64,000 bases of DNA from Seminibacterium arietis (GTDB lineage Bacteria > Pseudomonadota > Gammaproteobacteria > Enterobacterales > Pasteurellaceae). The position numbers were made by a program, and so were the translations under genes. Every line of letters begins with the position of its first letter. Within the stretch, counting starts at the first letter, position 1. Under the pieces are notes generated by a model. That model ran no database searches. It had not been told where the DNA came from and saw only the letters and a list, made by a program, of their open reading frames with translations. The stretch lies in NCBI RefSeq assembly GCF_042675725.1, contig NZ_JBHTJN010000004.1, positions 62,001-126,000 of the forward strand, read 5' to 3'. This document shows, one piece after another, positions 54,681-63,022 of this stretch.

Positions 54681-56045
54681 TTATTTACGCAACAACGCTA
54701 ATATTTCTGTAGTTTTCTCTTCCATCAAGGCTTTATTTCCTCGAGTTTCAAGATTTAATCGAACAACTGGTTCAGTATTAGAGCAACGCAAATTAAAACG
54801 CCAATCTGAATATTCAATGCTTACTCCATCAATATCATCAATATTAATCGCGTTTTTTTCATAAGCGTCCTTAACTCTTTGAATAGCTGCTTTCGCATCA
54901 ATTAATTTACTGTTAATTTCGCCAGGTGATGGATAATTAGCGATACTTTCCCCAACTAATTCACCTAAAGTTTTTCCTGTTGTACATAACAATTCTAAAA
55001 CGAGTAGCCATGGAATCATGCCACTATCACAATAAAAAAAGTCTCTAAAATAATGATGAGCACTCATCTCACCACCATAAACAGCATTAATCTCTCGCAT
55101 TTTTTCTTTAATGAAAGAATGTCCTGATTTACACATTACTGCTTGACCATTATTTTTCTCAACTAATTCTATCGTATTCCAAATTAAACGAGGATCATAA
55201 ATAATTTTTTCACCTTTTGCTTTAGCTAAAAAAGCTTGAGCAAGAAGACCAACAATATAATATCCTTCAACAAATTCTCCATTTTCGTCAAATAAAAAGC
55301 AACGGTCGAAATCACCATCAAAAGCAATTCCCATATCCGCCTTATTTTCTAATACAGCATTGATAGTATCCTGTCTATTTTCATGTAAAAGTGGATTAGG
55401 AATACCATTAGGAAAAGAACCATCAGGATTATTGTAAATTTTCACGAACTCTACTGGAACATCATGTGCTTGGAATTGAGCTTCAATAGCATCTATTACA
55501 TGTCCAGCGGCACCATTGCCCGAATTAATAACCAATTTCATTGGTTTAAGATTTTTCACATCAATGTAAGACAACAAATGTTCTACATAATTTGCTAAAA
55601 CAGAAAACTGTTTATACTGACCTCGCTGAGTAACTACTGGAAAATCATTGTTTTCAGCCAATCGTTGGATCTCAAATAAACCGCTATCTGCACTAATTGG
55701 ACGAGAATTTTGGCGAACTAGTTTTAATCCGTTGTAATCAATGGGATTGTGACTAGCAGTAACTTCAATCCCACCATCAGCTTGTAAAAAAGAAGTCGCA
55801 AAGTATATTTCTTCTGTACCCGTTTCACCAAGATCAATAACATTCACACCTGAATCAAGCAAGCCATTTGTTACCGCACTTTTCAGTGATTTGCTACTCA
55901 AACGAACATCACCCCCAACTACAATTGTCTTTGGTGCTAAAAACTGACCGAATGCACGCCCTATACGGTAAACAATATTCTCATTTAGTTCATCGCCCAA
56001 ACGTCCTCGAATATCATAAGCTTTAAAACAAGTTAATTTACTCAT
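54681..56045 (-). CDS. manB: Phosphomannomutase (ManB/CpsG family)
   Basis: Interconverts mannose 6- and 1-phosphate, feeding GDP-sugars for surface polysaccharides. 454 residues. The phosphoserine is in TASHNPIDYNG, the Mg site in DGDFDRCF, the sugar loop in GGEMSAHHYF, and the C-terminal phosphate site in SNTEPVVRLNLE. It fits the CpsG-type group better than phosphoglucomutase, but activity on both sugars is possible. It sits between csrA and galU on one strand. Uptake sequence at 55873. Confidence 0.88.
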   Translation of the reverse strand: MSKLTCFKAYDIRGRLGDELNENIVYRIGRAFGQFLAPKTIVVGGDVRLSSKSLKSAVTNGLLDSGVNVIDLGETGTEEIYFATSFLQADGGIEVTASHNPIDYNGLKLVRQNSRPISADSGLFEIQRLAENNDFPVVTQRGQYKQFSVLANYVEHLLSYIDVKNLKPMKLVINSGNGAAGHVIDAIEAQFQAHDVPVEFVKIYNNPDGSFPNGIPNPLLHENRQDTINAVLENKADMGIAFDGDFDRCFLFDENGEFVEGYYIVGLLAQAFLAKAKGEKIIYDPRLIWNTIELVEKNNGQAVMCKSGHSFIKEKMREINAVYGGEMSAHHYFRDFFYCDSGMIPWLLVLELLCTTGKTLGELVGESIANYPSPGEINSKLIDAKAAIQRVKDAYEKNAINIDDIDGVSIEYSDWRFNLRCSNTEPVVRLNLETRGNKALMEEKTTEILALLRK

Positions 56046-56073
56046 ACAACTTCCTTTGTACTAAGACTACAAT

Positions 56074-56259
56074 CTACTGAGGCGACTTTTCTTGAGTCGC
56101 TTCTTTAATACGTTGATAGATTTCCTCACGATGGACTGAAACTTCTTTCGGTGCATTTACACCAATTTTTACCTGATTTCCACGAACGCTAAGAATCGTA
56201 ATAGATACTTCATCACCAATAAGTAAACTTTCACCAATTTTTCTGGTTAAAATCAGCAT
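56074..56259 (-). CDS. csrA: Carbon storage regulator CsrA
   Basis: A small RNA-binding regulator of translation. I start at MLILTRKIGESLLIGD, 61 residues like E. coli, with GAGGA upstream (AAAGAGGACTCT); the ATG at 56286 would add nine residues. RNA-binding lines VSITILSVRGNQVKIGVNAP and EIYQRI are conserved. The last residues KSPQ are less conserved. It is followed 28 bp later by manB, so csrA-manB-galU may share a transcript. Confidence 0.96.
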   Translation of the reverse strand: MLILTRKIGESLLIGDEVSITILSVRGNQVKIGVNAPKEVSVHREEIYQRIKEATQEKSPQ

Positions 56260-56412
56260 AGAGTCCTCTTTAAATAAAATAAACAAAATATAACTTATAA
56301 GATTGTAAACACTCTAAATCACTGAGTAATTACAAGCTAATGTTACCTGATTTATTCATTGAAAGTTACTAATAAATTAAAAAGTTGTGAGTTAGCACAC
56401 AAAAATTTTTAA

Positions 56413-59037
56413 TTACAAATGAGAATGTAACCATTCCGAACAAATTGATAACGCTTTTGTTACATTTTCAGGTTGAGAACCTCCAGCCATTGCCATATCA
56501 GGACGACCACCACCTTTTCCAGCTACTTGCTGAGCCATTACATTAACTAGCTCACCAGCTTTTACTTTATTAGTTAAATCAGTAGTAACACCAACAATCA
56601 AATTAACTTTTCTATCAACTACTGATGCAAACGCAATCACAGCTGAACCAAGTTGATTTTTAAGATCATCTACTATCACACGCAAGGACTTACTTTCTAC
56701 GTTATCAAGCTGCTTTATGATCACTGAAGTTTCATTAATTTTTACTGCACTTTGCACTAAGCTAGATCCCGCTTGCATAGCCGCTTTTTCTTTCAATTGA
56801 TTCAACTCTTTTTCGGATTTCTTAGCTTTGTCTTGTAACTGCTGAATTTTTTCAGCTAAAGAATTAACATCAGATTTCAATAAATCTGCACTTTGTTGCA
56901 AAATATCTTGCTGCTGTTGTAACCAGTTAATTGCAGTTTCGCCAGTCACTGCCTCAATACGACGAACACCAGCTGCTATTGCTGACTCACTGATAATTTT
57001 AAATAAGCCAATATCACCAGTACGTTTTACATGCACCCCACCACACAATTCCATAGAAAAATCTCCCATAGAAAGCACTCGTACTTTTTCAGCATATTTT
57101 TCACCAAATAGTGCCATTGCTCCTTTAGCTTTCGCCATTTCTAAATCCATGATGTCAGTTTCAACTGGATTATTAGCTCTAATTTGCTCATTAACAATTT
57201 GTTCAATTTGCATAAGCTGTTGCTTATTGATAGCTTCGGGCTGGGAAAAATCAAAACGCAAAATATTATCTCCTACAAGAGATCCTTTTTGACTAATATG
57301 TTCGCCCAATACTTGACGTAATGCTGCGTGCAGTAAATGTGTTGCACTATGGTTCAAGGAAATTTTTGTTCTACGATCAATATCAACTACGGCATTAACA
57401 TTATCACCAACTTTCAGTGAACCACGAACTAATTCGCCAATATGCCCAAATACTTGACCATATTTCTGAGTATCATTTACTGTGAAATGTAAATCTTGTC
57501 CTGCTAAATAACCACTATCGCCGATTTGCCCACCAGATTCACCATAAAATGGCGTATTTTCTAAAATAACAACCGCACTTTGACCACTTGAAATGCTTTC
57601 AACAGATTTTCCATCGTGAAAAAGTGCGGTAACTTTCGCTAAACTTTCAGATTCTGTATAGCCTTCAAATTCAGTAGAACCATCTACACGAATAACATTG
57701 CTGTAGTCTGCACCAAATTGGCTAGCTGATTGAGCTCGTTGTCGCTGAGCCTCCATTTCACGTTCAAAACCAGTTTCATCTACGCCAATATTTCGCTCAC
57801 GACACACATCAGCTGTTAAATCTAGCGGGAAACCATAAGTATCATATAGTTTAAATGCGACCTCACCAGACAATACATTTCCTTTGACTTGCATTAGAGC
57901 TTCATCTAAGAGTGTTAATCCTCTCTCTAAAGTACGTGCAAATTGTTCTTCTTCTAATTTTAATAAACGTTCAACAGTCACTTGATTTTCTTTAACTTGT
58001 TTACCAGCTTCTGCCATAACATCAATTAAAGTAGGTACTAACTTATAGAAAAAGCTACCTTTTGCCCCAAGTAAATGCCCATGTCGCACTGCTCGCCGAA
58101 TAATCCGACGTAATACATAACCACGACCTTCATTTGACGGAATTACGCCATCTGCAATTAAATATGCACAAGAACGAATATGATCAGCTATCACACGCAA
58201 CGACTTATTAGTTAAATCTTTTTCTCCAGTCAATGCTGCAACTTTTGCTATCAGAGTTTGGAAAATATCAATATCATAATTTGAATTTACATGCTGTAAT
58301 ACCGCAGAAATTCGCTCTAGTCCCATCCCTGTATCTACAGAAGGTTTTGGTAATTTTTCCATTGAACCGTCGGCTTGGCGGTTAAATTGCATAAAAACGA
58401 TATTCCAAATTTCAATATAGCGATCACCATCTTCTTCAGGAGAACCTGGTGGTCCACCCCAAATATGATCACCGTGATCATAGAAAATCTCAGTACAAGG
58501 TCCACAAGGTCCTGTATCTCCCATTTGCCAAAAGTTATCCGAAGCGTAGGCTGCACCTTTATTATCACCAATACGAATTATTCGTTCTGCTGGAATACCA
58601 ACCTCTTTATGCCAAATATCGTAGGCTTCATCATCACTTTGATACACCGTCACCCATAATTTTTCTTTTGGTAAGCCAAGCCATTGCGGTGAAGTTAAAA
58701 ATTCCCAACCAAATTTTATCGCATCTTGTTTGAAATAATCTCCAAAGCTAAAATTTCCCAACATTTCAAAAAAAGTATGATGACGAGCTGTATAACCCAC
58801 ATTCTCTAAATCATTATGCTTTCCACCTGCTCTTACGCAACGTTGTGCTGTTGTTGCACGACTATAGGGACGTTTATCCATCCCTAAAAACACATCTTTA
58901 AACTGGTTCATACCTGCATTGGTAAATAGCAAAGTAGGATCGTTATGTGGTACTAACGAACTGCTTTCAACAATTTGATGCCCTTTACTATGAAAAAAAT
59001 CAAGAAAAGATTTTCTAATTTCTGCTGTTGTCTTCAT
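56413..59037 (-). CDS. alaS: Alanyl-tRNA synthetase
   Basis: Charges tRNA-Ala. 874 residues (E. coli 876). Class II motifs near MKTTAEIRKSFLDFF and FTNAGMNQFKDVFLG; the editing domain has NHSATHLLHAAL and ELCGGVHV. The C-terminal C-Ala domain contains GKGGGRPDMAMAGGS. A weak hairpin (TTGTG/CACAA with a T run, about 56382-56402) may end the transcript before csrA. Two uptake sequences lie inside (57572, 57622). Confidence 0.97.
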   Translation of the reverse strand: MKTTAEIRKSFLDFFHSKGHQIVESSSLVPHNDPTLLFTNAGMNQFKDVFLGMDKRPYSRATTAQRCVRAGGKHNDLENVGYTARHHTFFEMLGNFSFGDYFKQDAIKFGWEFLTSPQWLGLPKEKLWVTVYQSDDEAYDIWHKEVGIPAERIIRIGDNKGAAYASDNFWQMGDTGPCGPCTEIFYDHGDHIWGGPPGSPEEDGDRYIEIWNIVFMQFNRQADGSMEKLPKPSVDTGMGLERISAVLQHVNSNYDIDIFQTLIAKVAALTGEKDLTNKSLRVIADHIRSCAYLIADGVIPSNEGRGYVLRRIIRRAVRHGHLLGAKGSFFYKLVPTLIDVMAEAGKQVKENQVTVERLLKLEEEQFARTLERGLTLLDEALMQVKGNVLSGEVAFKLYDTYGFPLDLTADVCRERNIGVDETGFEREMEAQRQRAQSASQFGADYSNVIRVDGSTEFEGYTESESLAKVTALFHDGKSVESISSGQSAVVILENTPFYGESGGQIGDSGYLAGQDLHFTVNDTQKYGQVFGHIGELVRGSLKVGDNVNAVVDIDRRTKISLNHSATHLLHAALRQVLGEHISQKGSLVGDNILRFDFSQPEAINKQQLMQIEQIVNEQIRANNPVETDIMDLEMAKAKGAMALFGEKYAEKVRVLSMGDFSMELCGGVHVKRTGDIGLFKIISESAIAAGVRRIEAVTGETAINWLQQQQDILQQSADLLKSDVNSLAEKIQQLQDKAKKSEKELNQLKEKAAMQAGSSLVQSAVKINETSVIIKQLDNVESKSLRVIVDDLKNQLGSAVIAFASVVDRKVNLIVGVTTDLTNKVKAGELVNVMAQQVAGKGGGRPDMAMAGGSQPENVTKALSICSEWLHSHL

Positions 59038-59160
59038 TGATAAACCTTATTGATTATCTATACTTATAGTCTTATGTATATTGTAGATCCACTTATTTTG
59101 TCATACTTTTTAAGTTTAGAGAATGGATTTTTATTAGATCAGAAGAGAAAATTGTTTACT

Positions 59161-59198
59161 ACAAATAAAAAAGACCGAATTAATATTAATTCGGTCTT
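59161..59198 (-). terminator. Perfect palindromic terminator after uspA
   Basis: AAGACCGAATTAAT and ATTAATTCGGTCTT (59171-59198) form a 28-nt perfect palindrome. On the minus strand it is followed by TTTTATTTGT. It ends the uspA transcript. Confidence 0.85.
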
Positions 59199-59216
59199 AA
59201 CTATTAAAATAAATTA

Positions 59217-59642
59217 TCATTCTTCTCTTAAAGGAACAACTAACATATCTACAGTAATAATATTCATCACTTGACGAGTTGATGACATTAATTTACTCCA
59301 AAAATCTTGATGATGACCTGTTACAAGCAAATCTACATTATATTTTTCAATAGCATCTGATAGCACTTGTCCTAGATCACCACTGCCACTTAATTTTTCT
59401 GATACTGGATGAGGTGACTGCTCAGCAAGTTGCATTAATGCTTTATGAGTTTCTGTTGAGACTTGATCTTGCATAGATGATAAATTTACATCGATCAATC
59501 CAGTATAGAGATCAGAAAAATTTACATCTACGTGAATCATTGACAATTTTGCATCACACTTTTGTGCGATTTTTGCTGCTTTTTGGAGTAAAACTGAACT
59601 TTCTTCAGAAAGATCCACTGCTACTAATACGTGTTTATACAT
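59217..59642 (-). CDS. uspA: Universal stress protein A
   Basis: 141 residues, beginning MYKHVLVAVDLSEESSVLLQKA. It lacks the Gly-rich nucleotide loop (the region reads HHQDFWSKLMSSTRQVMNI), as in E. coli UspA, the non-ATP-binding type. It lies between alaS and mazG, an arrangement also seen for alaS-uspA in H. influenzae. A CRP-like site is 76-91 bp upstream. It is distinct from the TRAP-linked Usp at 417-842. Confidence 0.94.
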   Translation of the reverse strand: MYKHVLVAVDLSEESSVLLQKAAKIAQKCDAKLSMIHVDVNFSDLYTGLIDVNLSSMQDQVSTETHKALMQLAEQSPHPVSEKLSGSGDLGQVLSDAIEKYNVDLLVTGHHQDFWSKLMSSTRQVMNIITVDMLVVPLREE

Positions 59643-59717
59643 AATTGCCTCCTTGTATGAGTTGCGATTGTTTAACTATTTTGTAGTAAGATATTATCAC
59701 TATTCAAACAAAAAAAA

Positions 59718-59733
59718 TATGATGTTGATCACA
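59718..59733. promoter_or_regulatory. CRP-like site between uspA and mazG
   Basis: On the minus strand TGTGATCAACATCATA matches TGTGA-N6-TCACA at nine of ten positions. It is 76 bp before the uspA start and 82 bp before mazG. Confidence 0.45.
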
Positions 59734-59814
59734 ATTTTGAAAAAGGCAATTTTTTATTTTAAATTGCATTGCTAAAATTTATCTTAAAACTAACCGCACT
59801 TAGAGAAGAAAAAA

Positions 59815-60618
59815 ATGATTTATTCTATTCAAGATTTTATTCAACTTATTGCTAAATTAAGAGATCCTAACGAAGGTTGCCCTTGGGACTTAAAACAAAA
59901 TTACTATAGTATGATTCCTTGTTTATTGGAAGAAAGTTATGAAGTAGTTGAAGCTATTGAGCAAAATAATACTGCTAATTTAAAAGAAGAGTTAGGCGAT
60001 CTTTTGTTACAAGTCGTTTTTTTAAGCCAATTAGCTGCAGAAGAAAAACGCTTTACTTTTGATGATGTCGTACATTCTGTCGCAAAAAAAATCTACCGCC
60101 GTCACCCTCATGTATTTGGTACTAACAAAGCTAATAATGAACAAGAAGCTCTATCTAGTTGGAATGCAATAAAGTCATTAGAAAATGAAGAAAAAGGGCA
60201 AACTTCTATATTAGATAATGTTCCTATCGCATTTCCCGCACTGATGAGAGCAGAAAAATTACAAAAACGGTGTGCTAAAATTGGTTTTGATTGGCAAAAT
60301 ATCGAAGGCGTTTTAGCAAAAGTAGAAGAAGAATTGGCTGAGGTCAAACATGAAATAGCTCAACAATCAGTCAATCAAGATAACATTACTGAAGAAGTAG
60401 GTGATCTTCTATTTGCTGTAGTTAATTTATCTAGACATTTAAAATGCTCAGCAGAAGAAAGCCTCCGCTCTGCTAACAATAAATTTGAACGTCGTTTCCG
60501 TCGAATTGAAGAAAAATTGAACCAATCTAATAAAACGCTAGAACAATGCTCTTTATTTGAAATGGATCTGATTTGGAATGAAGTAAAACAAGAAGAAAAG
60601 TCAAACTTGCTCTCATAA
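59815..60618 (+). CDS. mazG: Nucleoside triphosphate pyrophosphohydrolase MazG
   Basis: Hydrolyses NTPs and dNTPs to monophosphates. 267 residues with two MazG repeats. Repeat 1 begins DPNEGCPWDLKQ and has ESYEVVEAIEQ with EELGDLLLQVVF. Repeat 2 has EEELAEVKHEI and EEVGDLLFAVVN, the Glu/Asp-rich metal site. In E. coli the gene lies beside relA; here the neighbours are uspA and rimO. Uptake sequence at 59793, just before the start. Confidence 0.96.
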   Translation: MIYSIQDFIQLIAKLRDPNEGCPWDLKQNYYSMIPCLLEESYEVVEAIEQNNTANLKEELGDLLLQVVFLSQLAAEEKRFTFDDVVHSVAKKIYRRHPHVFGTNKANNEQEALSSWNAIKSLENEEKGQTSILDNVPIAFPALMRAEKLQKRCAKIGFDWQNIEGVLAKVEEELAEVKHEIAQQSVNQDNITEEVGDLLFAVVNLSRHLKCSAEESLRSANNKFERRFRRIEEKLNQSNKTLEQCSLFEMDLIWNEVKQEEKSNLLS

Positions 60619-60666
60619 AACGACTTTATCTATTTAACTATAGTTGATTTTTTTATTAGTACTAAA

Positions 60667-60694
60667 AAAGACTAAAGTAAATACTTTAGTCTTT
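60667..60694. terminator. Bidirectional terminator between mazG and rimO
   Basis: AAAGACTAAAGTA (60667-60679) and TACTTTAGTCTTT (60682-60694) form a 13-bp perfect stem with only two bases between. Confidence 0.88.
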
Positions 60695-60728
60695 ATACTT
60701 GATAAATTTCAATTATATGACATTAGAT

Positions 60729-62060
60729 TTAACAAGTTCCCCATAAATCGTATTCATCTGCATGAGTAATTTTTACTGAAACAATTTGTCCTACTTTAAT
60801 CTGCTGTTGAGATTCATTGTCTACATAAACAAGACCATCAATTTCAGGGGTATCAGCCATTGAACGTCCAATAACAGTTTCATTATCAACTTCATCGATA
60901 ATTACCGCTAGCGTTTTACCTACTTTTTGTTGTAATTTTGCAGCGGAAATTTTCTGTTGTAATTGCATAAAACGATGAAATCTTTGCTCTTTTATATCTT
61001 CAGGCACTTGCTCCAACATATCTGTTGCCACTGCCCCTTCTACTGGACTAAATTTAAAACAGCCAACACGATCTAACTGAGCTTCCTGTAAAAAGTCCAA
61101 TAATTGCTGAAAATCTTCTTCCGTTTCTCCAGGGAATCCCACAATAAACGTCGAGCGTAAAGTTAGATCTGGACAAATTTCACGCCATTTTTTAATTCGC
61201 TCTAAAGTGCGGTCAATTGTACCAGGTCTTTTCATCGCTTTGAGTACTTTCGGGCTAGCATGCTGCAAAGGAATATCTAGGTAAGGCAGAATTTTTCCTT
61301 CCGCCATTAATGGAATAAGCTCATCTACGTGCGGATAAGGATACACATAATGTAAACGAATCCAAAGTCCTAATCCCCCTAATTCACGGCATAAACTTAA
61401 TAAATTATTTTTTATAGGTTTGCCGTTCCAAAAAATAGTTTTGTTTTGGTTTTCTTTAGGTAAATCAAGAGAATAAGCCGATGTATCTTGAGAAACTATT
61501 AATAGTTCTTTTACTCCAGCATCTGCTAAACGCTTTGCCTCATCTAAAATTTGAACAATTGATCGACTATCTAAATCTCCTCTCAAAGAAGGAATAATAC
61601 AAAAAGTACAACGATGGTCACAACCTTCAGAAATTTTCAAATACGCATAATGTTTTGGTGTTAACTTTACGCCTTGCTGAGGTAATAAATTTACATAAGG
61701 GTTATATTTAGGCTTCGGAACATATTTATGTACTTGTTCCATGACAGTTTCATAGCTATGTGGTCCACTCACTTCTAATACTTTTGGATGAACTTCTCTA
61801 ATGCGATCTTCTTTTGCACCTAAACAGCCTGTTACAATTACTCGCCCATTTTCTTCTAAAGCCTCACCAATTGCCTCTAAAGACTCTTGCACAGCACTAT
61901 CAATAAAACCGCAAGTGTTAACTATTACTAAATCCGCATTTTCATAGCTTGAAATGATATTATATCCTTCCGCTCGTAGTTCTGTTAGAATTCGTTCAGA
62001 ATCAACTAAGTTTTTAGGGCAACCTAAACTAATAAACCCTACATTTGGGGCTAAACTCAT
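60729..62060 (-). CDS. rimO: Ribosomal protein S12 methylthiotransferase RimO
   Basis: Adds a methylthio group to Asp of ribosomal protein S12. 443 residues. The N-terminal UPF0004 domain has SLGCPKNLVDSERIL and later VTGCLGAKEDRI. The radical-SAM CxxxCxxC motif is CDHRCTFC. The TRAM domain ends the protein. Specific to RimO rather than MiaB by LGCPKNLVDSE. Uptake sequence at 61205. Confidence 0.96.
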   Translation of the reverse strand: MSLAPNVGFISLGCPKNLVDSERILTELRAEGYNIISSYENADLVIVNTCGFIDSAVQESLEAIGEALEENGRVIVTGCLGAKEDRIREVHPKVLEVSGPHSYETVMEQVHKYVPKPKYNPYVNLLPQQGVKLTPKHYAYLKISEGCDHRCTFCIIPSLRGDLDSRSIVQILDEAKRLADAGVKELLIVSQDTSAYSLDLPKENQNKTIFWNGKPIKNNLLSLCRELGGLGLWIRLHYVYPYPHVDELIPLMAEGKILPYLDIPLQHASPKVLKAMKRPGTIDRTLERIKKWREICPDLTLRSTFIVGFPGETEEDFQQLLDFLQEAQLDRVGCFKFSPVEGAVATDMLEQVPEDIKEQRFHRFMQLQQKISAAKLQQKVGKTLAVIIDEVDNETVIGRSMADTPEIDGLVYVDNESQQQIKVGQIVSVKITHADEYDLWGTC

Positions 62061-62141
62061 ACAAAAATCTCAATAATTATAGATAGGACAATTATTCTAC
62101 AAAATTCTTCATCAGAAAACATGTAAAAAAATCAATAAAAG

Positions 62142-62176
62142 ACCGCACTTTAAGCAATTTAAACTCAAAGTGCGGT
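62142..62176 (-). terminator. Terminator from an inverted uptake-sequence pair, after slyD
   Basis: ACCGCACTTT (62142-62151) and AAAGTGCGGT (62167-62176) form the stem with a 15-nt loop. On the minus strand it is followed by CTTTTATTG, a short T tail. Confidence 0.8.
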
Positions 62177-62193
62177 TATTTTATATAATCATA

Positions 62194-62790
62194 TTAATGG
62201 CTACAACCACCTTTGCCACCACAGCAACCATCATGAGCATGCTCATGATGATGGTGATGATGCCCGCCACAGCCACAACCATGACCTTCTTCATCACTAT
62301 CATGGTGTCCACCACAACAACCACCTTCTTGATGAAGATGACCATGTGCAATTTCTTCTAACGTTGCCTCTCGAGTCGCAATTACTTCAACTTCAAACAA
62401 CAACTCTTGCCCTGCTAGCATATGATTTCCATCAACAACAACTTCAGTCTCACCAACTTCAGTAATCACCACAGGTAAAGGTCCAATATCTGTATCAGCA
62501 ATAAATCGCATACCAACAACTAACTCATCAACGCCTTCAAATACATCTTTCGGTACTCGTTGAACCATATTCTCATTGTATTCACCATAAGCTTCTTCTG
62601 GTTTAACTTTTACTGAAAATTTATCTCCAACGGATTTTCCTTCCAAAGCATTTTCTAGACCAATCACTAAATTTTGATGACCTTGCAAATACTCTAAAGG
62701 TTGATTTGCTGGAGCTTCATCAACTAACACGCCATCTTCTGTACGTACTTGATAAGCAATACTTACTACAACATTTTTTGCAACTTTCAT
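62194..62790 (-). CDS. slyD: FKBP-type prolyl isomerase and metallochaperone SlyD
   Basis: A cytoplasmic peptidyl-prolyl isomerase and metal-binding chaperone. 198 residues (E. coli 196). FKBP domain with the IF insertion at about residues 65-130: VSIAYQVRTEDGVLVDE at the start and HMLAGQELLFEVEVI at its end. The C-terminal tail (from about residue 150) is extremely rich in His, Cys and Gly (GGCCGGHHD, HHHHHH, DGCCGGKGGCSH), the nickel-binding type. It is preceded by GAGGTAATG. hitA lies upstream on the same strand. Confidence 0.97.
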   Translation of the reverse strand: MKVAKNVVVSIAYQVRTEDGVLVDEAPANQPLEYLQGHQNLVIGLENALEGKSVGDKFSVKVKPEEAYGEYNENMVQRVPKDVFEGVDELVVGMRFIADTDIGPLPVVITEVGETEVVVDGNHMLAGQELLFEVEVIATREATLEEIAHGHLHQEGGCCGGHHDSDEEGHGCGCGGHHHHHHEHAHDGCCGGKGGCSH

Positions 62791-62877
62791 TCATTACCTC
62801 ATTGCTGACTAAAATGGTGCCTATTGTAACGGAAATCTAATAGACTGTCATTCGTTAATCTTTTACTACACGCTTGA

Positions 62878-62889
62878 TGATAATTATCA
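62878..62889. promoter_or_regulatory. Possible Fur-like palindrome before slyD
   Basis: TGATAATTATCA is a 12-bp palindrome within a TTGATGATAATTATCAATTA context. It resembles Fur or FNR half-sites but fits neither cleanly. It is about 90 bp upstream of slyD and between slyD and the hitA end. Confidence 0.3.
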
Positions 62890-62970
62890 ATTAAATATTA
62901 TTTAATTAATACATATGAAACTCAACTATTGTCATTCCAAAGGAAAGAGTTCTATAGCGAGATCAGATCA

Positions 62971-63002
62971 AACTATACCCAGTCATGACGACTCGGTATA
63001 GT
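62971..63002 (-). terminator. Terminator after hitA
   Basis: AACTATACC (62971-62979) pairs with GGTATAGT (62995-63002) with a 15-nt loop; on the minus strand the hairpin is followed by T's (GGTATAGTTTGATC). Confidence 0.65.
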
Positions 63003-63022
63003 AAATGAAAGGAGTTATTTCT

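Larger units (their letters stand above)
359..62176. repeat. DNA-uptake sequence family AAGTGCGGT/ACCGCACTT, at least 48 copies
   Basis: Hin-type 9-mers recognised during natural transformation. First bases of perfect copies: 359, 386, 1581, 3586, 4060, 4075, 5108, 7654, 10276, 12182, 13068, 16342, 17211, 18613, 20654, 20742, 21728, 22633, 23036, 23364, 23787, 23991, 26093, 28863, 30604, 31105, 31710, 33759, 37247, 38755, 39681, 41764, 42441, 45125, 46729, 47516, 49185, 50295, 51032, 51969, 54368, 55873, 57572, 57622, 59793, 61205, 62142, 62168. Most are inside genes. Three inverted pairs (359/386, 4060/4075, 62142/62168) form hairpins. Confidence 0.93.

Noticed and set aside
58375..58733. 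Overlapping plus-strand ORFs within alaS
   Set aside because: Shadows of a highly conserved synthetase gene on the other strand.
62230..62290. Trinucleotide-like repeat (ATG/GTG) resembling a contingency locus
   Set aside because: These are His codons on the minus strand, in frame; length change would not shift the SlyD frame.
62170..62361. 63-residue Met/Thr-rich plus-strand ORF
   Set aside because: It is the complement of the His/Cys-rich SlyD tail; the composition comes from the His codons.
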